A stretch of DNA of 64,000 nucleotides from Kuafuiihalomonas sp050331295 (GCA_050331295.1 JBHJGZ010000002.1:124001-188000); one strand, 5' to 3'. Counted from the stretch's first letter, positions 27,913-37,543 are shown. Notes: generated from the sequence alone by a model not told the origin. Numbers and translations: made by a program.

Positions 27913-28122
27913 ATGGCTACCAAGAAGAAAGCACCGGCAAAGAAGCCGAGAGAAATGCTGCTCGTTCAGAGCAAAGTGAAAGAGTACGTGCGTGAAGCAG
28001 GGTTTATGTGCTCGTCGGATCTGGTCGAGCAGCTGAACGAGCACGTCGCCATGATGTTGGACCGGGCGGCGCAGCGGGCGGAAGCCAACGGGCGCAAAAC
28101 GGCCCGGGCCAGCGACGTCTGA
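27913..28122 (+). CDS. Bacterial histone-fold protein
   Basis: 69 residues. A Lys/Ala/Pro-rich tail (residues 2-13, KKKAPAKKP) precedes a histone-fold core: helix 1 VQSKVKEYVREAG, the long helix 2 (about 35-58), then loop 2 and RKT at 61-63 followed by Asp68. The Arg61-Asp68 spacing matches the RD clamp of archaeal histones, and the protein stops at the start of helix 3, as in the short bacterial histones known from Bdellovibrio (Bd0055). It probably binds or coats DNA as a nucleoid protein. A good Shine-Dalgarno site, an isolated transcription unit and a strong terminator suggest high expression. Confidence 0.85.
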   Translation: MATKKKAPAKKPREMLLVQSKVKEYVREAGFMCSSDLVEQLNEHVAMMLDRAAQRAEANGRKTARASDV

Positions 28123-28276
28123 TCTGCGTCCCGTGCGTTTTGTTTGACGGTCCGACACCCGCCATCGAGGCGGAGGCTCCGATTCGTGGATTGAGGGTCG
28201 GGGTCTTCGACATGCGAGTCGGGTGCGGATCGCCGCGAATCGCCGCAGAACGCGGTCGGTGACGAGGTGAGAGTGA

Positions 28277-28303
28277 GGGAGCGGGACAACCGCTCCCTTT
28301 TTT
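28277..28303 (+). terminator. Strong rho-independent terminator after the histone gene
   Basis: Perfect 8-bp stem GGGAGCGG/CCGCTCCC (28277-28284 and 28290-28297), five-base loop, then six T. It is 155 bases after the histone stop codon, leaving a long 3' untranslated region. The rest of 28123-28444 shows no gene. Confidence 0.88.
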
Positions 28304-28444
28304 GCATGATTCCCGACCGGGGCCTACTCGGCCCAGGCGATCGCTGGGAGCTCGCTCTCGGGCCGAGCGAAGGTCGCTTCGTTTCGGGTCGGCGGTTTGG
28401 GTCGGTGATAGATTGCGAGCCATGCCCACTGCGAGGCCCCTTCC

Positions 28445-28975
28445 ATGACGGACGCCGCCACCGATGGGTTGACGCGCGTTCAGGAAGTGGAACACGCCCA
28501 GCGGTCCAAAGCGTGGGCCGGAGCCACGTCGTTTGTCCTCTTGGGGCAGGTGTTGTTTGGCGCGTTCGTGGTCGGCCACAATCTGGGGCCGTTCGACATG
28601 CCCCTCCGGGAGGTTCTGATCGGCATGACCGTGAGCCTCCTCTTCACCCTGATCTGGGCACCCTACTTTGCGCGTCGAAGACGTCGGCAAGGTGCCGATT
28701 TCAGTGGAGTGCTTCGGGAGGGTCGTCACAAGAGGAACCTCCTCATCTTCGAAGACTGTTTCATCGTGGATGGGGAGGTCATCCTGTTCGACCACGTGCA
28801 TCGCTTCGAGGCCGGCGGGACGACGCTTTCTGTGCGCTATCGAGACCCCAAACACGACGGTCCGGTCCTCCGGGAATTCGAGGCGCCGGAGCCGGTGGTG
28901 CACCGCTTGATTCGCCGCTTTCCCTCTCCCGAGCGCACGCCGGACGCGTCACCCTTGCGAGAGGCGCACCGCTGA
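28445..28975 (+). CDS. Hypothetical inner-membrane protein
   Basis: 176 residues with two hydrophobic segments (WAGATSFVLLGQVLFGAFVVG and VLIGMTVSLLFTLIW), a basic ARRRRRQ stop-transfer, then a cytoplasmic domain of about 100 residues rich in short strands (LLIFEDCFIVDGEVILF, TLSVRYRD) reminiscent of a bacterial PH-like fold. No family is recognised. It is 16 bases upstream of ychF and likely co-transcribed with it. Confidence 0.72.
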   Translation: MTDAATDGLTRVQEVEHAQRSKAWAGATSFVLLGQVLFGAFVVGHNLGPFDMPLREVLIGMTVSLLFTLIWAPYFARRRRRQGADFSGVLREGRHKRNLLIFEDCFIVDGEVILFDHVHRFEAGGTTLSVRYRDPKHDGPVLREFEAPEPVVHRLIRRFPSPERTPDASPLREAHR

Positions 28976-28991
28976 CGTAGCCACCGCGCTC

Positions 28992-30092
28992 ATGGGTTTT
29001 CAGTGCGGCATCGTCGGGCTGCCGAACGTCGGCAAGTCCACCATCTTCAACGCGCTGACCTCGGCGGGGGCGGAGTCTGCGAACTTTCCTTTTTGCACCA
29101 TCGAACCCAACACCGGTGTGGTTCCGGTCCCGGATCCGCGGCTCGACGACATCGCGCGCTATATCCCTCCGCAGAAGATCATTCCGACTTCGATGACGTT
29201 CGTGGACATCGCTGGACTGGTGAAGGGGGCGTCGCAAGGAGAAGGGCTCGGCAATCAGTTTCTGGGACACATCCGGAGCACCCACGCCATCGCGCACGTG
29301 GTTCGATGCTTCGACGACGAGAACGTGGTCCACGTGGATGGTTCCGTGGATCCCATCAGGGACATCGAGGTCATCGAAACGGAGCTGATCTTGGCCGACC
29401 TCGACACGGTCGAGAAGCGATTCACAAACCTCGAGAAGAAGGCCAAGGCGAAGGACAAGGAAGCCCAGGCTATCGTTTCGGTGCTGGAGCCGGTCAAGAA
29501 GGGCCTGGAGTCAGGCCGTCCCGTCCGGGCCCAGGGCTTGACGGAATCCGAGTCCCACGTGCTGCGGGACCTTCATCTGATCACCGCCAAGAAGGTGATG
29601 TACGTGGCCAATGTGGACGAGGAGAGCCTGGCGCACCTCGATGAGCATCCCCACGTCCGTCGGTTGGCTCGCCACGCTGCGGCCGAAGGGAGCGGTGTCG
29701 TGACGATTTGCGGGAAGATCGAAGCGGAGCTGGCCGAGCTTTCACCGGAAGAAAAGCGCGAATTCCTGACGGACGTGGGGCTCGCCGAGCCGGGGCTCGA
29801 CCGCGTGATCCGAGCGGGTTACCAGCTTCTCAATCTCCAGACTTTCTTCACCGCCGGGGAAAAAGAGGTTCGTGCGTGGACGTTCCGAGAAGGATGGACC
29901 GCTCCCCAGTGTGCGGGTGTGATCCATTCCGACTTCGAGCGTGGCTTCATCAAGGCGGAGGTCTACCACTTCGACGACTTGATGAAGCACCGGAGTGAAG
30001 GCGCCATCAAGGAGGCCGGTGCACTTAGGCTCGAAGGGAAGAGCTACCTCATGAAAGACGGCGATATCGTCCACTTTCGTTTCAATGTATAG
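28992..30092 (+). CDS. ychF: Ribosome-binding ATPase YchF
   Basis: OBG-family P-loop protein, universally conserved, that hydrolyses ATP and binds the ribosome. P loop GLPNVGKST at residues about 8-16, switch region FPFCTIEPNTG, G3 DIAGLVKGAS, the family-specific NVDEES in place of the GTPase NKxD, a coiled-coil insertion rich in Lys (KKAKAKDKEAQ) and the C-terminal TGS domain. 366 residues, standard length. ATG 28992. Confidence 0.98.
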   Translation: MGFQCGIVGLPNVGKSTIFNALTSAGAESANFPFCTIEPNTGVVPVPDPRLDDIARYIPPQKIIPTSMTFVDIAGLVKGASQGEGLGNQFLGHIRSTHAIAHVVRCFDDENVVHVDGSVDPIRDIEVIETELILADLDTVEKRFTNLEKKAKAKDKEAQAIVSVLEPVKKGLESGRPVRAQGLTESESHVLRDLHLITAKKVMYVANVDEESLAHLDEHPHVRRLARHAAAEGSGVVTICGKIEAELAELSPEEKREFLTDVGLAEPGLDRVIRAGYQLLNLQTFFTAGEKEVRAWTFREGWTAPQCAGVIHSDFERGFIKAEVYHFDDLMKHRSEGAIKEAGALRLEGKSYLMKDGDIVHFRFNV

Positions 30093-30203
30093 TCGGCAGG
30101 AGGCCTACATCTCGTCGTAACGGCGACACCGGACGACCACGATGCCGGCAGCCCCGTACCGTGCCTGTCCGACGGCGGCCTGCCCTTTGCTTATCTTTGT
30201 TTC

Positions 30204-32063
30204 GTGCGCACGAGGAGCGTGGCCCGTTGGGGCGTCGTGGTCTGGTCGATGGGCCTCGGGTGTACCGGAACCATCGGGAATCCGCAGACAATCGAGAACG
30301 GACAGAACACGAACCAACCATCCGGGCCGACGGGCGGTGCAGCTCCGACGGGGCCGCCCGACCCCGGCGTGGTGTCTCCGAACCCCGGGCCGGGCCAAGA
30401 CGGACCCGGAAATGATCCCCGACCGCCCACGAACCCGGGGACGGATCCCGTGGACCCGGGCGATCCGGGAAGTGGTCCAGATCCGGAAAATCCGACCGAT
30501 CCCGTATCGCCGGACCCGGGCGACCCGGCCCCTGCTCCCGCGGACCCACCGAACGTACCAGCGTTCGAGCCGTTGGACTCGGTGGTCCGGCGGCTCACGC
30601 GGGACCAGGTTGCGGCGTCCATCCAGGACGTCTTGGACGTGACGCTGTCGACCGGTGAGCTGGATTCCATGCCGGTGGATCGACCTCTGGAAGGCTTCGT
30701 GAACATCTCCACCGGTCAAACGGTTCTTCCGGAGCACGTGCGGGGGTATTGGCAAGTCGCCGACGCCGTTGCGGAGCGGGTGAACGTGGAAGCTCTGCTT
30801 TCGACCTACGCCACGTGCCGAAACGAGACTCGGACTTGCGCCGACGGATTCGTCGAAAACTTCGGCGAGGTCTTGTTTCGACGGCCGATGGATACGGCGC
30901 GACGGAACGCCATTTCCGAGGTCTTCGAGACAGCGTTTGCCGAAGGCCTCTCCTTTGCTGACGCGATGCCGTGGGCGCTCCGAGCGATGATTCAAAGCCC
31001 CTACTTCTTGTACTTGGTCGAGCGAGAGACCGAGGGTTCGGGCGGCGTTCGGACCCTCGACGACTACGACGTGGCCGCACGGTTGTCGTATGGCGTGTGG
31101 GGCACCACGCCGGACGAAGCGCTTCGGTCCGCGGCAGCGGCCGGAGAGCTTTCCACGATTTCGGGCCGAGTGGCCGCCCTCAATCGGCTGTTGTCGGATA
31201 CCGCACGGGCGGGTCCGGTGTTGGACCGGTTCATTCTGGACTGGGCGCGTATCGAAAGCATTCCGGATGACGACGGCCTGCGGGAGGAGCTCATCCAGGC
31301 CGCATCGGCCTATTATCGGCGGGTTCTGACCGAAGACCGTCCGCTTTTCGAGCTCCTCTCAGAGCCGGTTGCGGTGCTGACGCCGTCTTTGGCTGCAGCC
31401 CAGGGCGTCGCATCCCAGGGTCCGGGCCTTCGAACGTACGCCTTCGACGCTTCCGCGGCGCAAGGCGGCCTGCTCGCGCAGCCCGGTGTCCTGGCCGGGA
31501 TGACCAATGCCGATGGCGGCGCCATCGTCGTGCGGGGCCTGTTCATGGAGAAGCAGCTCTTTTGCCGCGAAGCCCCCGACCCGCCAGCCAGCCTTCAATC
31601 GGCCATCGACGACTTTGCGGCCGCGCAACCTCCCGATGCGTCTCAGCGTGCCATCTCCGAAACCCGGATGATGCGGACGGACTGCGCGCCCTGCCACAAT
31701 CAGTTCGATCCACTCGCGTTCGGTCTGGAAGCATTCGACTTCCGAGGGGCGGTACGGACCGAAGACGAACACGGAAACTTCATCCGAACCGACGGCTGGA
31801 TCCCCGCCTTCGCGACCGGCAACCGGATCGACTACGCCGGCTACCGAGATTACGTCGAACGCCTGGCCGATCTGCGTTCGGTCCGTCGATGCCTGATCCG
31901 GCGGCAGATGGAGTTTTTCGTGGGACGCAGGATGGACGCGGGCCAGCTGGCCGCCGTGGAGCGAGTGTTGGAGGCAACAGAGGCCGACGGCGGCCGCCTG
32001 TCCACCATCTTGCAGGCAGTGGTTCGGGATGAGGTCTTTACGACGCGGGAGGTGATGCCGTGA
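30204..32063 (+). CDS. DUF1592/DUF1588-type lipoprotein with haem-like CXXCH
   Basis: A lipoprotein signal (WGVVVWSMGLGC) is followed by a roughly 85-residue Pro/Gly/Asp-rich linker, then the multi-domain region shared by large cytochrome-like proteins of Planctomycetes and Myxococcota: FVENFGEVLFRRP (DUF1595-like), YFLYLVERE (DUF1592), LLAQPGVLAGMTN and FCREAPDPP (DUF1588), and a C-terminal DUF1585-like region. A CAPCHNQFDPLAFGLEAFD segment carries a CXXCH motif that could bind haem c. GTG 30204. Overlaps the DUF1552 gene by four bases (GTGA), the usual partner. The family function is not established. Confidence 0.88.
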   Translation: MRTRSVARWGVVVWSMGLGCTGTIGNPQTIENGQNTNQPSGPTGGAAPTGPPDPGVVSPNPGPGQDGPGNDPRPPTNPGTDPVDPGDPGSGPDPENPTDPVSPDPGDPAPAPADPPNVPAFEPLDSVVRRLTRDQVAASIQDVLDVTLSTGELDSMPVDRPLEGFVNISTGQTVLPEHVRGYWQVADAVAERVNVEALLSTYATCRNETRTCADGFVENFGEVLFRRPMDTARRNAISEVFETAFAEGLSFADAMPWALRAMIQSPYFLYLVERETEGSGGVRTLDDYDVAARLSYGVWGTTPDEALRSAAAAGELSTISGRVAALNRLLSDTARAGPVLDRFILDWARIESIPDDDGLREELIQAASAYYRRVLTEDRPLFELLSEPVAVLTPSLAAAQGVASQGPGLRTYAFDASAAQGGLLAQPGVLAGMTNADGGAIVVRGLFMEKQLFCREAPDPPASLQSAIDDFAAAQPPDASQRAISETRMMRTDCAPCHNQFDPLAFGLEAFDFRGAVRTEDEHGNFIRTDGWIPAFATGNRIDYAGYRDYVERLADLRSVRRCLIRRQMEFFVGRRMDAGQLAAVERVLEATEADGGRLSTILQAVVRDEVFTTREVMP

Positions 32064-33430
32064 GTTCGCGCAGGCGTTTTTTGAAAGGCGCCGGAACGGT
32101 GCTGGTCGGTCTCCCGTTCCTCGAGGAGTTTTCCGGCGTGGCCCGGGCCGCGACACCGCCCCAGCGCCTGGTGACTGTGTTCTTTGGTCTGGGGCTCGAC
32201 CCGAGCTGGCAGCGAGACTTCAACGGTCCGCTGCAGCCCTACGCCCCGTTTCAAAGCAAGATGGCCATGTGCTCGGTGTCGGCGCGGCAAGGCAGTGCCG
32301 GTGGAGCGCATTGCAACACGTCGGCGGTGATTTTCGTCGGGGAGGAGCAGCAAAGCGTCAACGTGGCGGGAGGGCCTTCCATCGACCAGCTCATGCGCCG
32401 GGAGCTGGACCCGGGAGCGCCCACCTTGGCTTCGGGCCTCTGGTGGCGAAGGGGCGCGTGCGATGCGCAGGCGCTCCGGGTGTTTTTGCCGGATGGTGGC
32501 TCCCGTCCCCCGGTCAAGCGGCCTTCCGAGGTCTTCGACCGTGTCTTCGGCAATTTCATGCCTGGCACCGGGGGTGGCGGCGCCAGCGACGCGGAGGCTC
32601 GAGAGGCCCGCCTTCGCCGGAGTGTGCTCGACTCGGTCCTCGACCAGGTCCAGGACCTGAGCGGCAACCGAAGTCCCCTCGGGCCAGCCAGCAAGCTGAA
32701 GCTCGAGCAGCACCTCCAGTCCATTCGAGAGATTGAGGAGCAGCTGGCCCCCGCAGACGAGATCATCGACGGGGGAGAGCCGAATCCATCCGCGACGTGC
32801 GCGGTTCCGACCCGGCCCAACGACCCGAACATCGCTGACTACGACCGATTCACCTATGGCACCGGCAACCAGGCCCCGGAGATCCACTGGAGAGACTTTC
32901 AGACCGTGTTCCGGCTCCACGCAGACCTCTGGGCGGCAGCTCTTCGATGCGACCTGGTCCGCTTCGGAAACCTGATGTTCGAGTCGGCGGGGGGACACAC
33001 CAACCTGAGCGGAACGTATTCGGCCCTCGGCCGGTCGACGAACTTTCCCGGCAGCTCCCAGCACGACGCCTATTTCCACGGTGGTGACCGGGACAATGCC
33101 AGCCTCTACCAGCACTTCGCTCAGTCCAACATCGCCTACTTCTTGGGCCTGCTCGACGACACCGACTTCACGGAGGACAATGGGAAGACGGTCCTCGACA
33201 ACTCGGCGGTGGTGATAGGTACCGAGTACGGATGGAACCACAGCAAACAAGACGTGTTCCATGCGGTGGTCGGCGGAGATGGCCGCTTCAGGAGTGGCTT
33301 CTTCACCGACCGGGAGCTCAACTGCATCGACTTCTACAACGCGGTGCTGCTGGGTTACGGCATCGATGCCAACATCGGCCAGGCAACCGGCATCGATTCG
33401 GAAGGTGACGGCACCGTCATCCTCGCCTGA
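32060..33430 (+). CDS. DUF1552 family protein, Tat-exported
   Basis: A Tat signal (SSRRRFLKGAGTVLVGLPF) begins a 456-residue DUF1552 protein. Family features are the FGLGLDPSW start, the GGAHCNTSAV segment, SIDQLM, an LVRFGNLMFESAGGHT region and GTEYGWNHSKQD near the end. DUF1552 proteins resemble the sulfatase-like DUF1501 group and always travel with DUF1592 proteins. GTG 32060 overlaps the stop of the upstream gene, so the two are coupled. Exported, function unknown. Confidence 0.92.
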   Translation: MSSRRRFLKGAGTVLVGLPFLEEFSGVARAATPPQRLVTVFFGLGLDPSWQRDFNGPLQPYAPFQSKMAMCSVSARQGSAGGAHCNTSAVIFVGEEQQSVNVAGGPSIDQLMRRELDPGAPTLASGLWWRRGACDAQALRVFLPDGGSRPPVKRPSEVFDRVFGNFMPGTGGGGASDAEAREARLRRSVLDSVLDQVQDLSGNRSPLGPASKLKLEQHLQSIREIEEQLAPADEIIDGGEPNPSATCAVPTRPNDPNIADYDRFTYGTGNQAPEIHWRDFQTVFRLHADLWAAALRCDLVRFGNLMFESAGGHTNLSGTYSALGRSTNFPGSSQHDAYFHGGDRDNASLYQHFAQSNIAYFLGLLDDTDFTEDNGKTVLDNSAVVIGTEYGWNHSKQDVFHAVVGGDGRFRSGFFTDRELNCIDFYNAVLLGYGIDANIGQATGIDSEGDGTVILA

Positions 33431-33469
33431 GGGCCATGGGGTCGGCGGCCGGAGGCCGTCTCCCGAACG

Positions 33470-34579
33470 TCAGGTGGCCCACTGAAGAATTTCGAGAAGT
33501 CGCGAAACGGATCGCTCCCAGCTCAACTCGGTTCGAATCGGTTCCAGAGCCTCGAGTGAAGGAGGACCGTAGGTCTCTTCGGCCCGGAGTGCGGAATCGA
33601 TGGCCTCCGCCACAGCGCTGGCGGAGGGGCTGGCTGCGACGTGGACGAAATCCGGCAGTTCCCGCGTTGCTCGGACCAGACGCTCGACGCCGTCCGCGCG
33701 GATCACCGCGCAGCGTCGACCCATGACCAACGCTTCGAGGGGCCGCATCCCCGTCCACCCGACCCGAAGGTTGACGTACACGTCCAACGCTCGCACCAGG
33801 TCGAGGGCTTCTTCGTGGGCCATTTCACCCCGGTAGTGCACCCGACCCGAAAAGGCCGGGTCCGAGGAGAGGGCGTAGAACTTGTCGGCTCCCGGTCCGG
33901 CACCCGCCACTGCGAGATGGAGGTCCTTGGAGCGCAACGCTTCGAGCAACGGATCGAGCTGAACCTCGGGAGACAGGCTCCCGGCAAAGCCCACAAGGCG
34001 AGCATTCTCCGGCAGATGCATCCGAATCCGTGCCGCTCTCCGATCTCCCGGCGTGGCCAGTCGGATGTCGGCGCCGTTTTCCACGACGTGGACCGATTCC
34101 GCACTCAGATGCTTGCGGGCGTGGGCGGCGATGGAGGGCAGAACGGCCACCAAGGCGCGGGACGACCGCACCACGGTCTTGAGGCTCTCCCGAACCGCTG
34201 CCACCCGAAGATCCGAGCGACCGCGCGCCTTCATCTCGTCCAGAATCGGACCGTTCAGCTCCACCACGAAGGGAACGCCGAGACCGGCGAGGGTGGCCGG
34301 AACCGCACTGGAAGAGGCAGAAAGGCGGACATAGGCCACCGCCGGTACCCTCGTGAACACCGCCCGACCCACCAGGCTCGCCATCTGAAGCTCCATTCGA
34401 AGCCCCGGCGCCGTCGCGGCGGGGGCGAGGTGTTCAACCCCCGGTGGAGGGTGGGTGCCGGGGGCGACGACCGTGACCTGGTGTCCGGCGTCTCGAAAGC
34501 CGGACACCGTGGCCGCCACGTGCCGACCGCCCCCCTGTCCTCGGTCGAGCCGGACTTGGGTCACATACAGGAGCCGCAT
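33470..34579 (-). CDS. Glycosyltransferase, GT4-like (GT-B fold)
   Basis: GT-B-fold glycosyltransferase with the N-terminal Gly-rich GGGRHVAAT segment, donor-site region GFAGSLSPEVQLDPLLEAL (the place of the family's GR-L--KG strand) and the C-terminal EALVMGRRCAVI motif (the E-x7-E region). 369 residues, typical. No membrane segment. It faces the DUF1552 gene convergently. Nearby genes 37621-41783 also make a surface sugar, so it may belong to the same pathway. Acceptor and donor unknown. Confidence 0.88.
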   Translation of the reverse strand: MRLLYVTQVRLDRGQGGGRHVAATVSGFRDAGHQVTVVAPGTHPPPGVEHLAPAATAPGLRMELQMASLVGRAVFTRVPAVAYVRLSASSSAVPATLAGLGVPFVVELNGPILDEMKARGRSDLRVAAVRESLKTVVRSSRALVAVLPSIAAHARKHLSAESVHVVENGADIRLATPGDRRAARIRMHLPENARLVGFAGSLSPEVQLDPLLEALRSKDLHLAVAGAGPGADKFYALSSDPAFSGRVHYRGEMAHEEALDLVRALDVYVNLRVGWTGMRPLEALVMGRRCAVIRADGVERLVRATRELPDFVHVAASPSASAVAEAIDSALRAEETYGPPSLEALEPIRTELSWERSVSRLLEILQWAT

Positions 34580-34651
34580 CTACCCATGCCTCGGCGTCAA
34601 TGAAGCGCAGTCGCTTCGGGATTTCCAGACGCGTGTTGAGGTCGAAAGGGA

Positions 34652-36127
34652 TCAGGGCGCCACACCCGTCGTCAGAAGGCGGTCGACATCGTGCACGACC
34701 CCGTCCAGCCCGCGACGGTTGGCGAGGGTCACCACGGCGCCATCGGCCAGGCCAGCCGTGCTCGTGGCGACCCGAACCACGCCTGCGGTGCTGGTCTCGA
34801 CCTGGAGGAACTCGCCCCCCAACGTGGTGAGCACGGTCTGGTCGCGCAGCCGGTCGGCGGTGAAGGCTCCCTGGACCGCGTGCCTCAGCAGGATGGTCCG
34901 AACCTCGCCATCCTCCGCCTCTTCCAGGGCCGCGAGCGCATCGTCGACCGGAAGCAGGAGCGTGATGGGGTCTGCGCCGCCCAAAACATCGGGTGACCAG
35001 GCCGCCACCACGTCCGAAAGCCCCGGGCGGTCCAGGAGGGACGCCAGGGAGGGAGACAGTGCTTCCGCCTCGTCGATGACGAATGGGGGCAGGACGAGCG
35101 CGTCGATGCCGTGGGCCACGCCCGCCGTCACCGCGAGATCCGGAAAGACCACCCGGACGTCGGCGATCTGGATGTCGCCCGACGGACTCACGCTCACGGC
35201 CAAGGAGGTCCCCAGCTCGGTGGGGATTTGGTCGACGATTTCCAGGGTCGATGCGTCCACTTCTTCCGGGACCACGTGCGTCAGCACCAAGGCCTCCACC
35301 ACCACCGGATCCATTTGATCGAACGGGACGCGCCCCGGCTCGGCCAGAAAATCCACGAGAGCGTCATCGGTGGGGAGGAGCAAGGTCCGGTCCTCGGCCG
35401 GCTCGGTGAGGCTCACCAGGCCGTCGACCCCGGCGTCCTGGGCGATGCCGGAGAGATTCGCTTGGAGGGAATCTGCGAGCAAGACGTCGTTGACCGCGTC
35501 TTCCAGGGATGCAGGGAGCAGGACACCGTCGACGATGTGGATGATCCCGAGGTCGGACTGGATGTTGGCCACGAACACGAGACGCTCGTTGCTGCGCTCA
35601 TCCACGACGCCGACGGTGCCGCTGGACGGCAGCGTCGTGATCACGGCGGTGGAGCCATCGGGATTCAGCAACAAGGTCGGCCGATCCGCGGTGCCCAATG
35701 CCAGGTCGGCGCTGCTCAAGAGCTGAGGCAGCGCGTGATAGGTCAAGACCTGAGCCAAAATCTCGGGGGAGCGCGTAAGGGCCTCTTGCACGTCGAACGG
35801 GAGGCCGGCGAAGGCGTCGTTGGTGGGAACGAACAGGGTGGAAGGGGAGGTTCGAAGCGCATCGACCAGCTCGGCGACGTCTTCGGGCGGCTCGTCGGAT
35901 GGACAGGCGGTCGTGGCGTCCGGGTCGGGCGGCAGCGGATTCAGGAACCGGAGAAAGGTGCCCACTACTTCGTCACCCTCGGGCGTGCCGAGTGCGATCC
36001 CACACAGGACCTCCAGCGTATCTTCCTCGGGAGGAGGGGGAAGCACGAGGTCGGAGGAGGACGAATCGGAACAGGAGGGTCCGAGCAGCAGCGCCCCGAA
36101 CACGAGGGCCCGCATGGCGGTACACAT
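34652..36127 (-). CDS. Secreted protein with fasciclin-type repeats
   Basis: About 490 residues. The N-terminal hydrophobic stretch ends LLGPSCSDSSS, a likely lipobox. Three or so fasciclin (FAS1/beta-Ig-H3) domains follow. Conserved motifs seen include LFVPTNDAFAGLP, LLLPTDDALVDFL, LLLPVDDALAAL and strands such as IHIVDGVLLP. These are adhesive extracellular domains of about 130 residues each. The longer frame to 36352 runs into the divergent ABC1 kinase gene and is rejected. ATG 36127 or 36115 is the start. Probably outer-surface adhesion; partner unknown. Confidence 0.88.
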   Translation of the reverse strand: MCTAMRALVFGALLLGPSCSDSSSSDLVLPPPPEEDTLEVLCGIALGTPEGDEVVGTFLRFLNPLPPDPDATTACPSDEPPEDVAELVDALRTSPSTLFVPTNDAFAGLPFDVQEALTRSPEILAQVLTYHALPQLLSSADLALGTADRPTLLLNPDGSTAVITTLPSSGTVGVVDERSNERLVFVANIQSDLGIIHIVDGVLLPASLEDAVNDVLLADSLQANLSGIAQDAGVDGLVSLTEPAEDRTLLLPTDDALVDFLAEPGRVPFDQMDPVVVEALVLTHVVPEEVDASTLEIVDQIPTELGTSLAVSVSPSGDIQIADVRVVFPDLAVTAGVAHGIDALVLPPFVIDEAEALSPSLASLLDRPGLSDVVAAWSPDVLGGADPITLLLPVDDALAALEEAEDGEVRTILLRHAVQGAFTADRLRDQTVLTTLGGEFLQVETSTAGVVRVATSTAGLADGAVVTLANRRGLDGVVHDVDRLLTTGVAP

Positions 36128-36220
36128 GAACGCTCCATCTACCACGCGGACGGAGACGCGGGTGGAGGGTGTTGGCGCTTTTTGCTCTGGATTCCTGCAC
36201 CGTTCCGCCACCATTGCACG

Positions 36221-37543
36221 GTGAGCGAACCCCCGAATCGCAACTGGATTTCCCGGAGCAGTCGCCTTCTCAACATGGCGGCGCAGGTGGCCGGCAAAGA
36301 GGTGCGACAGCGGGTTCGCGGAGGCTTCGAGAGGTCCGTCGAGCGCCTTCACGACCTCGAGGTCCTGACCCGGGTGGAGCAGGCGGCGGTCATGGCCGAG
36401 ACCCTCGGTCAGCTCAAGGGCGCGGTGATGAAGGCGGGGCAGCTCCTTTCGCTGGACGCCAGTGATTTTCTCCCGCCGGAAGCGCTAGACGTGCTGGCCA
36501 AGCTCCAGAGCCGGGCCGAGCCGGTCCGCTTCGAGGTGATGGCCCAGGTACTGACGGAGGACCTCGGCGACGCGGTCTCGCGGTTCGATTCGCTGGAAGA
36601 GGTGGCGGCTGCCTCGGCCAGCATCGGGCAGGTTCACCGCGGGCGAGTAGACGGTCGAAGCGTTGCCGTCAAGATCCAATACCCGGGCATCGCTGACTGC
36701 ATCGACTCCGACCTCGCTGCGCTGCGCCGGGTCGCGACCAGCTGGTTGCGGGTGTCGGGCCGTCGGATCGACCTCGACGACACATTTTCGGAGCTCTCCC
36801 AGATCTTGAAGTTCGAATCGGACTACCGACGGGAGCTCGAGAACTTGGTGCGATACCGAAAGCTCTTGGCCACCGACCCACGCTTCTCGGTGCCGGACGT
36901 GTGGCCGGACCTGTCCTCGCAGCGGGTGCTCACCATGGATTGGGTGGATGGTCAGCCGCTGCATGCGTGGATACGCAGCGAGCCCTCGGCGGAAGCTCGA
37001 CTCGAGTTGGCCACCAAGCTGCTCGATCTCTACTGCCTCGAGTTCTTCGAGTGGGGGTTCGTTCAAACCGACCCGAATCACGGAAACTTCATGGTCGGCG
37101 GCGACGGCACCCTCATGCTGCTCGACCTTGGAGCAGCCATCGAATACGACGTCGAGTTCCGCCGCGTCTATGTCCAGCTGCTTCGAGCCATCGGCAGTCA
37201 GGATCGTGACCAGATCCTCGATGCCGGGTTCAAGTTCGATCTTCTGGACGCCAGAGAGCCGGAAGATGCGCGCGATGCCTTCGTCGAGCTCCTGATCCAG
37301 GCCCTTCAGCCGTTCCTGCCCGACAACCAGCCGTTCCATTGCCGTGATCGAGACTACGCGGCGTCGTCTCGTGCTGCAGCCTTGACGTTTTCCAGGTCCC
37401 TGCGTTTCTCGGCTCCGCCGCGAAAGCTTCTGTTCCTTCACCGGAAGCTGGGCGGGATCTTCAATCTCCTGAAGCGACTCGACCTGACCATGGACCTCTA
37501 CCCCTACTGGCTCAAAATGGTAGGTTCCGAGATCCCGTCGTAG
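36221..37543 (+). CDS. ABC1/UbiB-family atypical kinase
   Basis: ABC1 (UbiB/ADCK3) kinase-like protein, about 440 residues. Seen: the KxGQ motif in KAGQLLSL, ASIGQVHRG (the family's Ala-rich loop), the VAVKIQYP Lys, DPNHGNFMV with the catalytic Asp-Asn and LLDLGAA in place of DFG. UbiB members support ubiquinone or other isoprenoid lipid metabolism. GTG 36221 gives a sensible N-terminus; ATG 36275 is possible. A much longer frame starting at 35111 is a shadow of the fasciclin gene on the other strand. It diverges from the fasciclin gene by 93 bases. Confidence 0.92.
   Translation: MSEPPNRNWISRSSRLLNMAAQVAGKEVRQRVRGGFERSVERLHDLEVLTRVEQAAVMAETLGQLKGAVMKAGQLLSLDASDFLPPEALDVLAKLQSRAEPVRFEVMAQVLTEDLGDAVSRFDSLEEVAAASASIGQVHRGRVDGRSVAVKIQYPGIADCIDSDLAALRRVATSWLRVSGRRIDLDDTFSELSQILKFESDYRRELENLVRYRKLLATDPRFSVPDVWPDLSSQRVLTMDWVDGQPLHAWIRSEPSAEARLELATKLLDLYCLEFFEWGFVQTDPNHGNFMVGGDGTLMLLDLGAAIEYDVEFRRVYVQLLRAIGSQDRDQILDAGFKFDLLDAREPEDARDAFVELLIQALQPFLPDNQPFHCRDRDYAASSRAAALTFSRSLRFSAPPRKLLFLHRKLGGIFNLLKRLDLTMDLYPYWLKMVGSEIPS

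Noticed and set aside
28123..28276. Small RNA between histone stop and terminator
   Set aside because: It is most simply the 3' untranslated region; no known RNA fold was recognised.
35111..36220. Large upstream extension of the ABC1 kinase frame
   Set aside because: It runs antisense through the fasciclin gene, whose repeats and lipoprotein signal are convincing. The UbiB family begins near 36221.
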